A stretch of 53,952 nt of DNA, from positions 1-53,952 of the forward strand of contig CAYORK010000007.1 of NCBI GenBank assembly GCA_964406345.1, read 5' to 3'. Below the pieces are notes generated by a model that worked only from the letters and a program-made list of their open reading frames with translations, was not told the origin of the DNA and ran no database searches. The first letter of the stretch is position 1; every line of letters begins with the position of its first letter. The DNA is from SYAN01 sp964406345. GTDB taxonomy: Bacteria; Actinomycetota; Actinomycetes; Nanopelagicales; Nanopelagicaceae. Position numbers and translations under genes: made by a program. Of the stretch, positions 6,657 to 16,418 are shown one piece after another.

Positions 6657-9359
6657 GTGAGTACCCCGCTGGCACAGAGCAAAGCCGAGGACTCGACGCG
6701 CACGATTCTCCTTCTTGACGGCCACTCGTTGGCCTATCGCGCCTTCTATGCCCTCCCGGTTGAGAACTTCTCTACCTCGAGCGGACAGCACACCAATGCG
6801 ATCTACGGTTTCGCGTCGATGCTCATCAATCTCCTTGCGCAGGAGAAACCGGACCAAGTTATCGTCGCATTCGACGTCTCTCGCAAGACCTTTCGTAGCG
6901 AGAGGTTCCCCGCGTACAAAGCGAATCGTGCAAAATCGCCAGAGGAGTTCAAGTCCCAACTCTCCTTCATTTCCGAGATTCTCGAAGCATTCGGAATCCC
7001 CGTCATCGAACGAGAGGGATACGAGGCTGATGACCTGATCGCAACATTGACCAAGGCAGCGATCGATGATGACCCCAACGTCCATGTGCTCATCACGACA
7101 GGCGATCGGGATTCATTCCAATTGATTCGCGACGGCGTGACGGTCCTCTATCCGAAGAAGGGCGTCACCGACCTCGCCAGGATGGATGCACAGGCTGTAA
7201 TCGATCGATATGGAATCTCGCCGCAGCAGTATCCGGATTTCGCTGCCCTTCGAGGAGATCCGAGCGACAACCTGCCTTCCATCCCGGGTGTCGGCGAGAA
7301 GACTGCGATCAAATGGATCCAGGAACATGGCTCCCTTGCACAACTCGTCGCAGAAGCGGATCGAGTTCCAGGGAAAGCGGGGGAATCACTCCGTTCATCC
7401 CTCTCTCAAGTGCTCCTCAATCGCGAGCTGACTCATCTTGTCGATGATGTTCCGATCGAAGACCAGGAGCAAGCTCGGCTCCTAAAGAGTTCGTGGGCGG
7501 GAGTGGATCGGGAGAAGGCGCTACGGATCTTCGACGACCTCGAAATCAAGACTCTTCGAGAGAGAATTACCAAGCTTCCAGCGAAAGGGTCAGCTAAGGG
7601 TGCGCGACCAAAGGAGAGTTCGCCGGCGCGGGGCGATGACGCGAAAGCAAGAGATGAAGCAGTTGGGCTCTCGATTTCGAAAGTTGACGAGGAGGCTTTG
7701 CTTGCGAAGGTGCGCGATGAAGTCGCAGTCCTGCTCTCACTACGCAACGGGCTAGGAGATGCTGTCGCGATCTCGCCTGAGGAAGGAATCGTCTTCTGGG
7801 CCGAGGTGCGCAATTCTGCAGCCTTCCTCAATCGCGCCCTCTCGGGTGGTTCATGCACGATCTTCGGTCACGCTCTCAAGAGTCAGATACATGGCGTTGA
7901 TGAAGACGTCGCACTCGATCCCTCTTTCGACACCGAGCTAGGGCGATACTTACTCAATCCAGGTCAGCGAGAGATGGATCTAGCCACCATCATCCGTGAT
8001 GAACTCGGGTACGGCGAAGGTGGCGAGATTCAGCAGGAGGTCGACCTCTTCTCGGATAGCTCCTTCGATCCCGCACTCGCCTCGTTCCTCTGGCCCTTGC
8101 GAGATCGCATCAAGGCCCAGCTTCAAGCGAGTGAGCAGCTAGAGCTCCTCACCAAGATCGAACTTCCGCTGACAGTGATCCTCGCTCGGATGGAGGATCG
8201 TGGCATCGGTTTCGATGAGAAGAAGGCGAGATCACTTCGCGATCACTTCGAAAAGGATGTTCGGGAAAATAGTGAAGCCGCCTTCAAGCAAGCGGGTCAT
8301 GAGTTCAATGTCAACTCACCGAAGCAACTCCAAGTGATCCTCTTCGATGAACTCAAACTGCCCAAGACGAAACGGATCAAGAGTGGATACAGCACCGATG
8401 CGGATTCGCTGCTCTGGCTCTTGCAAGAGACCAATCACCCATTCTTGACCGCGCTCCTGCGCATCCGAGAGGTGGGAAAGCTCTCCAGCATCATCGATGG
8501 CTTGATCAATGCATCTCGTGATGGTCGCATCCACACCACTTTCCAGCAGACCATCACTGCAACCGGTCGTCTCTCTTCGATGGATCCCAACCTTCAGAAC
8601 ATCCCAATCCGATCCGAAGAGGGGCGCAGGATCCGTGAGTGCTTTGTAGCCAAGGATCCATATCGAGTGCTACTCACTGCCGACTACAGCCAGATCGAGA
8701 TGAGGATCATGGCTCATCTCTCGAAGGACGCTGATCTAATTGCGGCTTTCGCATCCGGCGAGGATCTACATAACACCGTGGGTGCTCGGGTCTTTGGGGT
8801 CGCTTCCTCACAAGTGACGCCGGAGATGAGACGGACGATCAAAGCGATGTCTTATGGACTTGCCTACGGACTCTCCGCGTATGGATTGGCACAACAACTC
8901 GACCTTTCTCCCTCCGAGGCACAGAAGTTGATGGATGATTACTTCGCGCGCTTTGGCGGGATCCGTGACTATCTGCAAGAGGTGGTCCGCGATGCCCGCA
9001 CGAAGGGGTATACCGAGACCCTGTTGGGACGACGTCGACTTCTCCCAGACTTGACCAGTGACAACCGTCAACGACGTGAGATGGCAGAGCGAATGGCTCT
9101 CAATGCACCGATCCAGGGTTCGGCAGCCGACATCATCAAACTGGCGATGTTGGCGCTGGAAAAGGCGATCACTGAGAACGGTCTTTCCTCGCGGATGGTC
9201 TTGCAAGTTCATGATGAATTGATATTGGAAGTCGCTCCCGGCGAGGAAGAACGGGCGGAGTCGATCGTAAGGAAGGCGATGGGGGATGCATTTACGCTCG
9301 ATGTCGCCCTCGAGGTCAACGTTGGAATGGGAGAGAGCTGGGAGGCAGCGGCTCACTGA
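6657..9359 (+). CDS. polA: DNA polymerase I
   Basis: This 900-aa repair and Okazaki-fragment polymerase is in family A. The N-terminal 5'-3' exonuclease domain (about 15-310) shows YEADDLIATL, GDRDSFQL and RGDPSDNLPSIPGVGEKTA. The middle domain (about 340-480) keeps the exonuclease fold region, but I cannot find the catalytic DxE pair, so proofreading is probably lost, as in other actinobacteria. The polymerase domain has motif A (ADYSQIEMR, about 675), motif B (RRTIKAMSYGLAYG, about 725) and motif C (QVHDE, about 850). GTG at 6657 follows a -10-like CACACT seven bases upstream (6644-6649), so a leaderless start is possible. It stands alone in its transcription unit, upstream of rpsA. Confidence 0.97.
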   Translation: MSTPLAQSKAEDSTRTILLLDGHSLAYRAFYALPVENFSTSSGQHTNAIYGFASMLINLLAQEKPDQVIVAFDVSRKTFRSERFPAYKANRAKSPEEFKSQLSFISEILEAFGIPVIEREGYEADDLIATLTKAAIDDDPNVHVLITTGDRDSFQLIRDGVTVLYPKKGVTDLARMDAQAVIDRYGISPQQYPDFAALRGDPSDNLPSIPGVGEKTAIKWIQEHGSLAQLVAEADRVPGKAGESLRSSLSQVLLNRELTHLVDDVPIEDQEQARLLKSSWAGVDREKALRIFDDLEIKTLRERITKLPAKGSAKGARPKESSPARGDDAKARDEAVGLSISKVDEEALLAKVRDEVAVLLSLRNGLGDAVAISPEEGIVFWAEVRNSAAFLNRALSGGSCTIFGHALKSQIHGVDEDVALDPSFDTELGRYLLNPGQREMDLATIIRDELGYGEGGEIQQEVDLFSDSSFDPALASFLWPLRDRIKAQLQASEQLELLTKIELPLTVILARMEDRGIGFDEKKARSLRDHFEKDVRENSEAAFKQAGHEFNVNSPKQLQVILFDELKLPKTKRIKSGYSTDADSLLWLLQETNHPFLTALLRIREVGKLSSIIDGLINASRDGRIHTTFQQTITATGRLSSMDPNLQNIPIRSEEGRRIRECFVAKDPYRVLLTADYSQIEMRIMAHLSKDADLIAAFASGEDLHNTVGARVFGVASSQVTPEMRRTIKAMSYGLAYGLSAYGLAQQLDLSPSEAQKLMDDYFARFGGIRDYLQEVVRDARTKGYTETLLGRRRLLPDLTSDNRQRREMAERMALNAPIQGSAADIIKLAMLALEKAITENGLSSRMVLQVHDELILEVAPGEEERAESIVRKAMGDAFTLDVALEVNVGMGESWEAAAH

Positions 9360-9383
9360 GGCCAGTTTGACCCCCGCAAGCGT

Positions 9384-9413
9384 CGCTAAGTACCCTTCAG
9401 CCGCTTCTTAGCG
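9384..9413 (+). other. Hairpin between polA and rpsA
   Basis: CGCTAAG (9384-9390) pairs with CTTAGCG (9407-9413) around a 16-base loop, 25 bases past the polA stop. No T-tract follows, so it may be a weak terminator or an mRNA 3'-end stabiliser. Confidence 0.35.
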
Positions 9414-9510
9414 CGGTATTCGCTGGATCTGTCACTAGACAATAAATCCTCCGGAAATCTCTCCAAGAGCACGTCCCTGTCCCTACTAGTCCCTTGTCCA
9501 ACGGAGCATC

Positions 9511-10884
9511 TTGTCCACAAATATCACACTCAACGATGTAGGCACTGCTGAGGATTTTCTCGCAGCCATCGAAGGCACGATCAAGAATTTCAACGACGGT
9601 GATCTCGTATCCGGGATCGTCGTACAAGTAGACCGCGAGGAAGTTCTCCTCGACATCGGCTACAAGACCGAAGGTGTGATCCCATCACGCGAACTCTCTA
9701 TCCGTAATGACCTCGATCCTTCAGAGATCGTCAAGGTCGGAGATCGCGTCGAAGCTCTCGTCCTGACAAAAGAGGACAAAGAAGGTCGTCTCATCCTCTC
9801 CAAGAAGCGCGCTCAATATGAGAAGGCGTGGGGAGAGATAGAAGAGAAGAAGAATCGCGATGAGGTTGTCGTTGGAACTGTGATCGAGGTAGTCAAGGGT
9901 GGTCTGATCGTCGACATCGGTCTTCGTGGCTTCCTTCCAGCATCGCTCGTGGAATTACGACGCGTTCGTGACCTCACTCCATACATCGGCAAGCAGGTCG
10001 AGGCTCGCATCATCGAGTTGGATAAGAATCGCAACAACGTCGTGCTCTCTCGCCGTGCATATCTCGAGCAGACACAGTCAGAATCTCGAACCTCATTCCT
10101 CAATCAACTTCAACGAGGTCAGGTACGTACCGGAACCGTCTCCTCCTTGGTCAATTTCGGCGCATTCGTCGACCTCGGTGGTGTCGATGGTCTCGTTCAC
10201 GTCTCCGAGCTCTCCTGGAAGCACATCGATCACCCAAGCGAAGTCGTCGCTGTCGGTGACGAAGTGACAGTGGAAGTCCTTGAAGTCGACTTCGAGCGTG
10301 AGCGGGTATCGCTCTCACTCAAGGCGACACAAGAGGATCCATGGCAGGCGTTCGCTCGCACTCACACCATCGGTCAGGTCGTCCCGGGTGAGGTCACCAA
10401 GTTGGTCCCATTCGGCGCATTCATCCGCGTCTTCGATGGCATCGAAGGTTTGGTCCACATCTCTGAGTTGGCAGAGCGCCACGTCGAGATCCCTGAGCAG
10501 GTTGTTCAAGTGGGCGACCAGCTCTTCGTCAAGATCATCGACATCGACCTTGAGCGCCGTCGAATCTCACTCTCGTTGAAGCAGGCTAATGAAGGCCACG
10601 ATGTCGAGATCGAAGCATTCGATCCGACCCAATACGGCATGCCAGCTCGCTATGACGAGAATGGCAACTTCATCTACCCAGAGGGCTTCGATGCAGAATC
10701 CCAAGAGTGGAAGCCAGGCTTCGAGAAGGAGCGCGAAGAGTGGGAGCGTCAATACGCTGAAGCTCAGGCACGTTTCGTAGCGCACAAGAAGCAGAAGGCA
10801 GAGGCGAAGGCGGCAGATGCCCTCGCTGCCACTGCTGAAGGTGCAGATTCATCTGAAGCGACAACTCCGGGAGCAAGCGAGTAG
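9511..10884 (+). CDS. rpsA: 30S ribosomal protein S1
   Basis: S1 binds mRNA on the 30S subunit and helps translation start. The 457-aa protein has four S1 OB-fold repeats, the usual actinobacterial number (enterobacterial S1 has six), beginning near residues 36, 120, 206 and 291. The last two carry the classic GxVxxxxxFGAFVxL...GLVHxSEL pattern. The C-terminal tail (about 370-457) is acidic and Ala/Glu-rich and probably disordered. The start is TTG at 9511, giving STNITLNDVG, with Shine-Dalgarno GGAG at 9503-9506. Biased codon use suggests high expression. I did not find a convincing promoter in the 150 bases upstream. Confidence 0.96.
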   Translation: MSTNITLNDVGTAEDFLAAIEGTIKNFNDGDLVSGIVVQVDREEVLLDIGYKTEGVIPSRELSIRNDLDPSEIVKVGDRVEALVLTKEDKEGRLILSKKRAQYEKAWGEIEEKKNRDEVVVGTVIEVVKGGLIVDIGLRGFLPASLVELRRVRDLTPYIGKQVEARIIELDKNRNNVVLSRRAYLEQTQSESRTSFLNQLQRGQVRTGTVSSLVNFGAFVDLGGVDGLVHVSELSWKHIDHPSEVVAVGDEVTVEVLEVDFERERVSLSLKATQEDPWQAFARTHTIGQVVPGEVTKLVPFGAFIRVFDGIEGLVHISELAERHVEIPEQVVQVGDQLFVKIIDIDLERRRISLSLKQANEGHDVEIEAFDPTQYGMPARYDENGNFIYPEGFDAESQEWKPGFEKEREEWERQYAEAQARFVAHKKQKAEAKAADALAATAEGADSSEATTPGASE

Positions 10885-10887
10885 TTT
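10882..10887 (+). promoter_or_regulatory. -10 element for leaderless coaE mRNA
   Basis: TAGTTT, which includes the rpsA stop codon TAG, is followed by seven bases and GTG at 10895. The spacing matches other leaderless candidates here. There is no Shine-Dalgarno; the upstream bases are CCTCC. Confidence 0.4.
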
Positions 10888-10894
10888 TCCTCCT

Positions 10895-11494
10895 GTGTTG
10901 ACCGTAGCTCTCACTGGAGGGATCGGTTCAGGGAAATCGCTTGTCGGTGAGTACCTTCAAGCGCTTGGTGCCATCGTCGTTGACTCAGACCAACTCGCTC
11001 GGGATGTAGTTGAGCGAGGCAGTGAGGGTTACGACGAAGTCGTCTCTCGATTCGGTGATGTCATCCTCAAAGACGGTGATATCGATCGCGCCGCGCTCGC
11101 CCGCATCGTCTTCGATGACCCAGGCGCTCGCCGAGAGTTGGAAGCGATCATCCACCCGCGGGTGCGCGCACGGTATGAAGCGATCATCGCGCGAGCAGGT
11201 GGCGATGCGATCGTCGTGAATCAGATTCCACTCCTTGCTGAGACCAATGGCGCGTCACGTTTCGACCTCGTGATCACGATCGAATCAGATGAGCAGGTTC
11301 GAATCGACCGTGCGGTGGCCAGAGGATTGAAGGAATATGAGGTGAGGAAGAGGTTGTCGAGCCAAGCCTCAGAGGCTGATCGGAGGAAGATCGCCCACAT
11401 CGTGATCGAAAACGATGGGACGAAAGAGGAGTTGCTTTCCAAGGTCGAGCGGATCTGGGAAGAGGAGATCCTGCCTCGACGCGTGGAGGCATGA
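10895..11494 (+). CDS. coaE: Dephospho-CoA kinase
   Basis: CoaE phosphorylates the 3'-OH of dephospho-CoA, the last step of coenzyme A synthesis. The 199-aa protein begins VLTVALTGGIGSGKS, with the P-loop at residues 8-15, followed by VDSDQLARDVVERGS, the substrate region IVVNQIPLL, and a lid with AVARGLKEYEVRKRLSSQ. Length fits single-domain CoaE rather than the longer CoaE-DUF fusion of mycobacteria. The frame is open further upstream inside rpsA, but homology begins at GTG 10895 (TTG at 10898 is the alternative). It ends in an ATGA overlap with uvrB. Confidence 0.93.
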   Translation: MLTVALTGGIGSGKSLVGEYLQALGAIVVDSDQLARDVVERGSEGYDEVVSRFGDVILKDGDIDRAALARIVFDDPGARRELEAIIHPRVRARYEAIIARAGGDAIVVNQIPLLAETNGASRFDLVITIESDEQVRIDRAVARGLKEYEVRKRLSSQASEADRRKIAHIVIENDGTKEELLSKVERIWEEEILPRRVEA

Positions 11495-13572
11495 TGGTCC
11501 GAGCAAGTGTGAGTACTCCTCGCAGTGGCAGACCATTCGAGGTCATCGCAGAGATCAAGCCTTCAGGCGACCAACCTCAGGCCATTGAGGAACTCTCTCG
11601 GCGGATCAACGCTGGCGAAGAGGATGTAGTCCTCCTCGGTGCCACTGGTACCGGTAAGTCTGCAACCGCCGCTTGGTTGATCGAGCGGCTTCAGCGCCCC
11701 ACTCTCGTGATCGCTCCCAATAAGACGCTCGCCGCGCAATTGGTCAACGAATTCCGAGACCTCCTCCCTAACAATGCTGTGGAGTACTTCGTCTCGTACT
11801 ACGACTACTACCAACCTGAGGCTTATGTCCCACAGACCGACACATTCATCGAGAAGGATGCGTCGATCAACAACGAGGTCGAACGTTTGCGCTACTCAGC
11901 GACCTATTCGTTGCTCACTCGACGAGATGTCATCGTGGTGGCGACAGTGTCGTGTATCTACGGTTTAGGAACCCCGCAGGAGTACATCGATCGGATGATC
12001 CTCCTTCGCAAGGGGGATGAGATAGAGCGAAACCTCCTCCTCCGTCGCTTTGTAGACGTGCAATACAAGCGAAATGACATGGCTTTTGAGCGAGGAAATT
12101 TCAGAGTTCGTGGTGACACGATCGAGATCATCCCGGTCTATGAGGAATTGGCGATCCGGATCGAACTCTTCGGAGATGAGATCGAGCGCATCACGCATCT
12201 GCATCCGCTGACGGGAGAGATCATCGATGAGGTCGATGAGGTCTTCATCTTCCCTGCGACCCACTACAGCGCGGGACCGGAGACGATGAAGCGAGCGATC
12301 AAGGAGATCGAGAGCGAGCTCGATCTGAGGCTCGCTGAGTTGGAACGGTCCAACAAACTTCTCGAAGCACAACGACTTCGGATGCGTACGACCTTCGATG
12401 TCGAGATGATGTTGCAGCTCGGTTTCTGCTCCGGGATCGAGAACTACTCTCGCTATATCGATGGACGCGCTCCCGGAACACCACCGAATTGCCTTCTCGA
12501 TTACTTCCCTGATGACTTCCTATGCATCATTGACGAGTCGCATATCACTGTGCCCCAGATCGGTGCGATGTATGAGGGTGACGCCTCGCGAAAGCGAACG
12601 CTGGTCGAATACGGCTTCCGCCTCCCATCCGCTCTCGACAATCGACCGTTGACCTTCAACGAATTCCTGGAAAGAAGTGGTCAGAAGGTCTATCTCTCCG
12701 CAACTCCCGGCAAGTACGAGATGACGAAGAGCAAGGGTGAGTTCGTCGAGCAGGTGATCAGACCCACTGGGCTCGTCGATCCGAAGGTCGTGATCAAACC
12801 GATCAAGGGCCAGATCGATGATCTCCTTGGAGAGATCAAGATCCGCACCGCTCGAGATGAGCGAGTTCTCGTCACCACGCTGACGAAGAAGATGGCCGAA
12901 GATCTCACCGACTACTTCGTCGAGAGTGGCATCAAGGTGAGATACCTCCACTCCGATGTCGATACCCTTCGCCGCGTCGAGCTATTGAGCGAGCTTCGCG
13001 CTGGTCTCTATGACGTGCTGATCGGTATCAATCTCTTGCGTGAGGGTCTCGATCTACCGGAGGTTTCGCTCGTTGCCATCCTCGATGCGGATAAGGAGGG
13101 CTTCTTGCGATCTACTACATCCTTGATCCAAACGATCGGACGTGCGGCCCGTAATGTCTCCGGTGAGGTCCATATGTATGCCGACAACATCACAGATTCC
13201 ATGATGCGCGCTATCGACGAGACCAATCGAAGACGGGAGAAGCAAGTCGCCTACAACAAGGAGCACGGGATCGACCCACAGCCCCTGCGCAAGCGAATCT
13301 CAGACATCACCGAGATGTTGGTGCGCGAGAGCGAGGACACCTCGGACCTTCTGGCATCGAGTAGGAAACGCTCGAGCGCCCCGGTAGGTCTGCACACCAA
13401 GTCCTTGGTGCAAAGACCGCAAGAGGAGTTACTAGGTCTCATCGAATCCTTGACCGAGCAGATGCGAGAGGCCGCTGGCCAATTGCACTTCGAATTGGCG
13501 GCACGTTTGCGCGATGAGATCGCAGAGCTCAAGCGTGAACTCCGTGACATGGGAATAGCGGGTGTGAAGTGA
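11491..13572 (+). CDS. uvrB: Excinuclease ABC subunit B
   Basis: UvrB is the damage-verifying helicase-like subunit of nucleotide excision repair. The 693-aa protein has Walker A GATGTGKSA (about 50-57), the beta-hairpin region SYYDYYQPEAYVP that clamps the damaged strand, DESH (about 348), helicase motifs V and VI (LREGLDLPE, QTIGRAARN) and a C-terminal UVR motif (about 645-680) that contacts UvrC. ATG at 11491 overlaps the coaE stop. ATG at 11494 is better spaced from GGAGG (11485-11489), so the true start may be one codon in. It overlaps uvrA at its end, making coaE-uvrB-uvrA a coupled series. Confidence 0.97.
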   Translation: MMVRASVSTPRSGRPFEVIAEIKPSGDQPQAIEELSRRINAGEEDVVLLGATGTGKSATAAWLIERLQRPTLVIAPNKTLAAQLVNEFRDLLPNNAVEYFVSYYDYYQPEAYVPQTDTFIEKDASINNEVERLRYSATYSLLTRRDVIVVATVSCIYGLGTPQEYIDRMILLRKGDEIERNLLLRRFVDVQYKRNDMAFERGNFRVRGDTIEIIPVYEELAIRIELFGDEIERITHLHPLTGEIIDEVDEVFIFPATHYSAGPETMKRAIKEIESELDLRLAELERSNKLLEAQRLRMRTTFDVEMMLQLGFCSGIENYSRYIDGRAPGTPPNCLLDYFPDDFLCIIDESHITVPQIGAMYEGDASRKRTLVEYGFRLPSALDNRPLTFNEFLERSGQKVYLSATPGKYEMTKSKGEFVEQVIRPTGLVDPKVVIKPIKGQIDDLLGEIKIRTARDERVLVTTLTKKMAEDLTDYFVESGIKVRYLHSDVDTLRRVELLSELRAGLYDVLIGINLLREGLDLPEVSLVAILDADKEGFLRSTTSLIQTIGRAARNVSGEVHMYADNITDSMMRAIDETNRRREKQVAYNKEHGIDPQPLRKRISDITEMLVRESEDTSDLLASSRKRSSAPVGLHTKSLVQRPQEELLGLIESLTEQMREAAGQLHFELAARLRDEIAELKRELRDMGIAGVK

Positions 13573-16418
13573 TGGATCATCTGATCGTGCGCGGTGCGCG
13601 CGAGCACAACCTCAAGAACGTCAACCTTGAAGTGCCGCGAAACGCGCTGATCGTCTTCACCGGGTTGTCGGGTTCGGGTAAGTCATCACTTGCTTTCGAC
13701 ACCATCTTCGCCGAAGGCCAACGGCGCTATGTGGAATCCCTCTCAGCCTATGCGCGTCAATTCTTGGGTCAGATGGATAAACCTGATGTCGACTTCATCG
13801 AGGGACTATCTCCCGCGGTCTCCATCGATCAGAAGTCGACCAATCGCAACCCACGTTCGACTGTCGGAACCATCACTGAGGTCTATGACTATCTCCGTCT
13901 TCTCTTCGCTCGGGCAGGAAGGCCACACTGCCCTAAGTGCGATAAGCCGATCGCACGACAGAACGCACAGAACATCGTCGATCAGATCCTTCAACTCCCC
14001 GTCGGAACGAAGTTCCAAGTGCTAGCTCCCGTCATCCGAAGCAGGAAGGGCGAGTTCGTCGAACTATTCAAGGAGTTGCAGGCGAATGGTTACTCGAGAG
14101 CGCGGGTAGATGGCGCGACGATCATGCTCGATGACCCACCGAAGTTGAAGAAGCAAGAGAAGCACTCGATCGAAGTCGTCATCGATCGCCTCAGCGTCAA
14201 GGAAGAGTCTCGTACTCGTATCAATGACTCAATTGAGACTGCGCTCAAGCTAGCCGACGGTCTGGTCATCTGCGACTTCGTCGATGGACTTGGCGAAGGG
14301 AAGAAACGCGAGAAGGAACGGACATACAGCGAGAAGTTGGCATGTCATGAATGCCAGATCTCCTTTGAGGAACTGGAGCCACGCTCCTTCTCCTTCAATT
14401 CTCCTTTCGGAGCATGTCCGGAGTGCACTGGCATCGGATCCCGCCTTGAAGTGGATGAGGAACTTGTCATCCCCGATGACTCCATTTCGATATCTGATGG
14501 CGCGATCGCACCTTGGTCTGGTGGTCAATCCTCCGAGTACTTCCTGCGCCTCCTCGAAGGTCTCTCCACTGATCTGAAGTTCTCGCTCGATGTTCCGTGG
14601 AAGAGACTCTCGGCGAAGGCCAAGGAAGCCGTGCTACATGGTTATGAGTATGAGATCCATGTGAAGTACCGAAATCGTTACGGCAGGACTCGCAACTACT
14701 CGACCGGATTCGAAGGCGTCGTTCCGTTCATTGAACGTAGGCACTCAGAGACCGATAGTGATTACAGTCGAGAAAAGTATGAGGCGTACATGCGCGAGAC
14801 TCCTTGCCCGAAGTGCCAGGGGAGTCGACTCAAACCCGAAGTCCTTGCGGTAAAGATCGGCGGACTCAACATCTCTCAGATCGCGGAATTGTCGATCGAT
14901 GAATGTGCGAAGTTCCTCGCCTCGATCGAGTTCACAGAGCGAGAAGCGAAGATCGCGGAGCGTGTCATGAAAGAGGTCAACTCGCGCTTAGGGTTCCTTA
15001 TCGATGTGGGATTGGAATATCTCACCCTGGCGCGAGCTGCAGCGACTCTCTCGGGCGGTGAAGCCCAACGAATCCGCCTGGCGACACAGATCGGCTCTGG
15101 CCTCACTGGTGTCCTCTATGTCTTGGATGAACCGAGTATTGGACTGCACCAACGCGACAATAGAAGGTTGATCGAGACTCTCACTCGACTTCGCGATATC
15201 GGAAACACCCTGATCGTGGTCGAACATGATGAAGAGACGATTCGTACCGCAGATTGGATCGTCGATATCGGTCCTGGTGCTGGTGAACATGGCGGCGAAG
15301 TCGTCGTCTCTGGTGATTACCAGGCGCTGATCACGTCGAAGAAGTCGATTACGGGTGATTACATCTCGGGACGGAAAGAGATCGCCACACCGAAGAAGCG
15401 TCGGCCTTCCGATGCCAAGCGATCACTCCTCATCAAGGAGGCGAAGGCGAACAATCTCAAAGGGATCGACGTTCGGGTCCCACTAGGGCTCTTCGTCGCC
15501 GTCACCGGAGTAAGTGGATCCGGTAAGTCGACCCTGGTCAACGACATTCTCTATTCAGTGCTTGCGAACAAGCTCAATGGCGCACGAATAGTTCCGGGAC
15601 GCCATCGCACCATCCAGGGTCTTGAGCACCTCGACAAGGTCGTACATGTCGATCAATCGCCGATCGGACGTACGCCACGATCCAATCCAGCTACCTACAC
15701 GGGTGTCTTCGACAAGATCCGTGCGCTCTTCGCTGAGACGAGTGAGGCGAAAGTACGTGGCTATCAGCAAGGACGCTTCTCCTTCAACGTGAAGGGCGGT
15801 CGCTGTGAGAATTGCGCAGGCGATGGCACGATCACAATCGAGATGAACTTCCTTCCGGATGTGTATGTGCCTTGCGAGGTCTGTCACGGCGCTCGGTACA
15901 ACCGAGAGACGCTTGAGGTTCGCTACAAAGGCAAGACGATCTCAGAAGTCTTGGATATGCCGATCGAGAAGGCCGCCGACTTCTTCGAGAACATTCCTTC
16001 GATCCACCGCTACTTGCGGACGCTCTGCGATGTGGGTCTTGGATATGTTCGTCTTGGGCAATCTGCGCCGACGCTTTCGGGCGGCGAGGCGCAACGAGTG
16101 AAGTTGGCGACCGAGTTACAGCGTCGTTCCACCGGTAGGACGATCTATGTCCTCGATGAGCCGACCACGGGTCTGCATTTCGAAGATGTTCGCAAACTTC
16201 TCCTCGTGTTATCGCGGCTAGTTGAGACGGGTAATTCCGTCGTCGTCATCGAGCACAATCTCGACGTCATCAAGTCTGCGGATTGGGTGATCGATCTCGG
16301 TCCTGGTGGTGGCTCTTCCGGTGGTGAGGTGATCGCGGAGGGAACCCCGGAGCAAGTGGCAAAGGTAAAGGGAAGCCATACCGGACAGTTCTTGGCGGAA
16401 GTCCTTGGCAAGCGCTAG
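13572..16418 (+). CDS. uvrA: Excinuclease ABC subunit A
   Basis: UvrA is the damage-sensing dimeric ABC ATPase of nucleotide excision repair, 948 aa. The first Walker A (GLSGSGKSS) lies at about 31-39 and the second (GVSGSGKST) near 646-654. Two LSGGEAQR signatures (before RIRLATQIG and RVKLATELQ) are followed by Walker B and His switches (VVEHDEET, VIEHNLDV). Zinc-binding cysteine pairs are seen in CPKCDKP, CHECQ...CPEC, CPKCQGS and the C-terminal CENC...CEVC module. ATG at 13572 shares a base with the uvrB TGA; GTG at 13569 is an alternative giving one extra residue. The downstream uvrC starts inside its 3' end. Confidence 0.97.
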   Translation: MDHLIVRGAREHNLKNVNLEVPRNALIVFTGLSGSGKSSLAFDTIFAEGQRRYVESLSAYARQFLGQMDKPDVDFIEGLSPAVSIDQKSTNRNPRSTVGTITEVYDYLRLLFARAGRPHCPKCDKPIARQNAQNIVDQILQLPVGTKFQVLAPVIRSRKGEFVELFKELQANGYSRARVDGATIMLDDPPKLKKQEKHSIEVVIDRLSVKEESRTRINDSIETALKLADGLVICDFVDGLGEGKKREKERTYSEKLACHECQISFEELEPRSFSFNSPFGACPECTGIGSRLEVDEELVIPDDSISISDGAIAPWSGGQSSEYFLRLLEGLSTDLKFSLDVPWKRLSAKAKEAVLHGYEYEIHVKYRNRYGRTRNYSTGFEGVVPFIERRHSETDSDYSREKYEAYMRETPCPKCQGSRLKPEVLAVKIGGLNISQIAELSIDECAKFLASIEFTEREAKIAERVMKEVNSRLGFLIDVGLEYLTLARAAATLSGGEAQRIRLATQIGSGLTGVLYVLDEPSIGLHQRDNRRLIETLTRLRDIGNTLIVVEHDEETIRTADWIVDIGPGAGEHGGEVVVSGDYQALITSKKSITGDYISGRKEIATPKKRRPSDAKRSLLIKEAKANNLKGIDVRVPLGLFVAVTGVSGSGKSTLVNDILYSVLANKLNGARIVPGRHRTIQGLEHLDKVVHVDQSPIGRTPRSNPATYTGVFDKIRALFAETSEAKVRGYQQGRFSFNVKGGRCENCAGDGTITIEMNFLPDVYVPCEVCHGARYNRETLEVRYKGKTISEVLDMPIEKAADFFENIPSIHRYLRTLCDVGLGYVRLGQSAPTLSGGEAQRVKLATELQRRSTGRTIYVLDEPTTGLHFEDVRKLLLVLSRLVETGNSVVVIEHNLDVIKSADWVIDLGPGGGSSGGEVIAEGTPEQVAKVKGSHTGQFLAEVLGKR

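Noticed and set aside
6638..6657. Consensus -10 for polA
   Set aside because: Only CACACT is present at the leaderless spacing and it lacks the first T; mentioned with polA but not annotated as a promoter.
6613..6675. Longer thioesterase start at 6675
   Set aside because: It would run into polA, and the first 21 residues show no family similarity; the -10 at 6619-6624 supports 6612.
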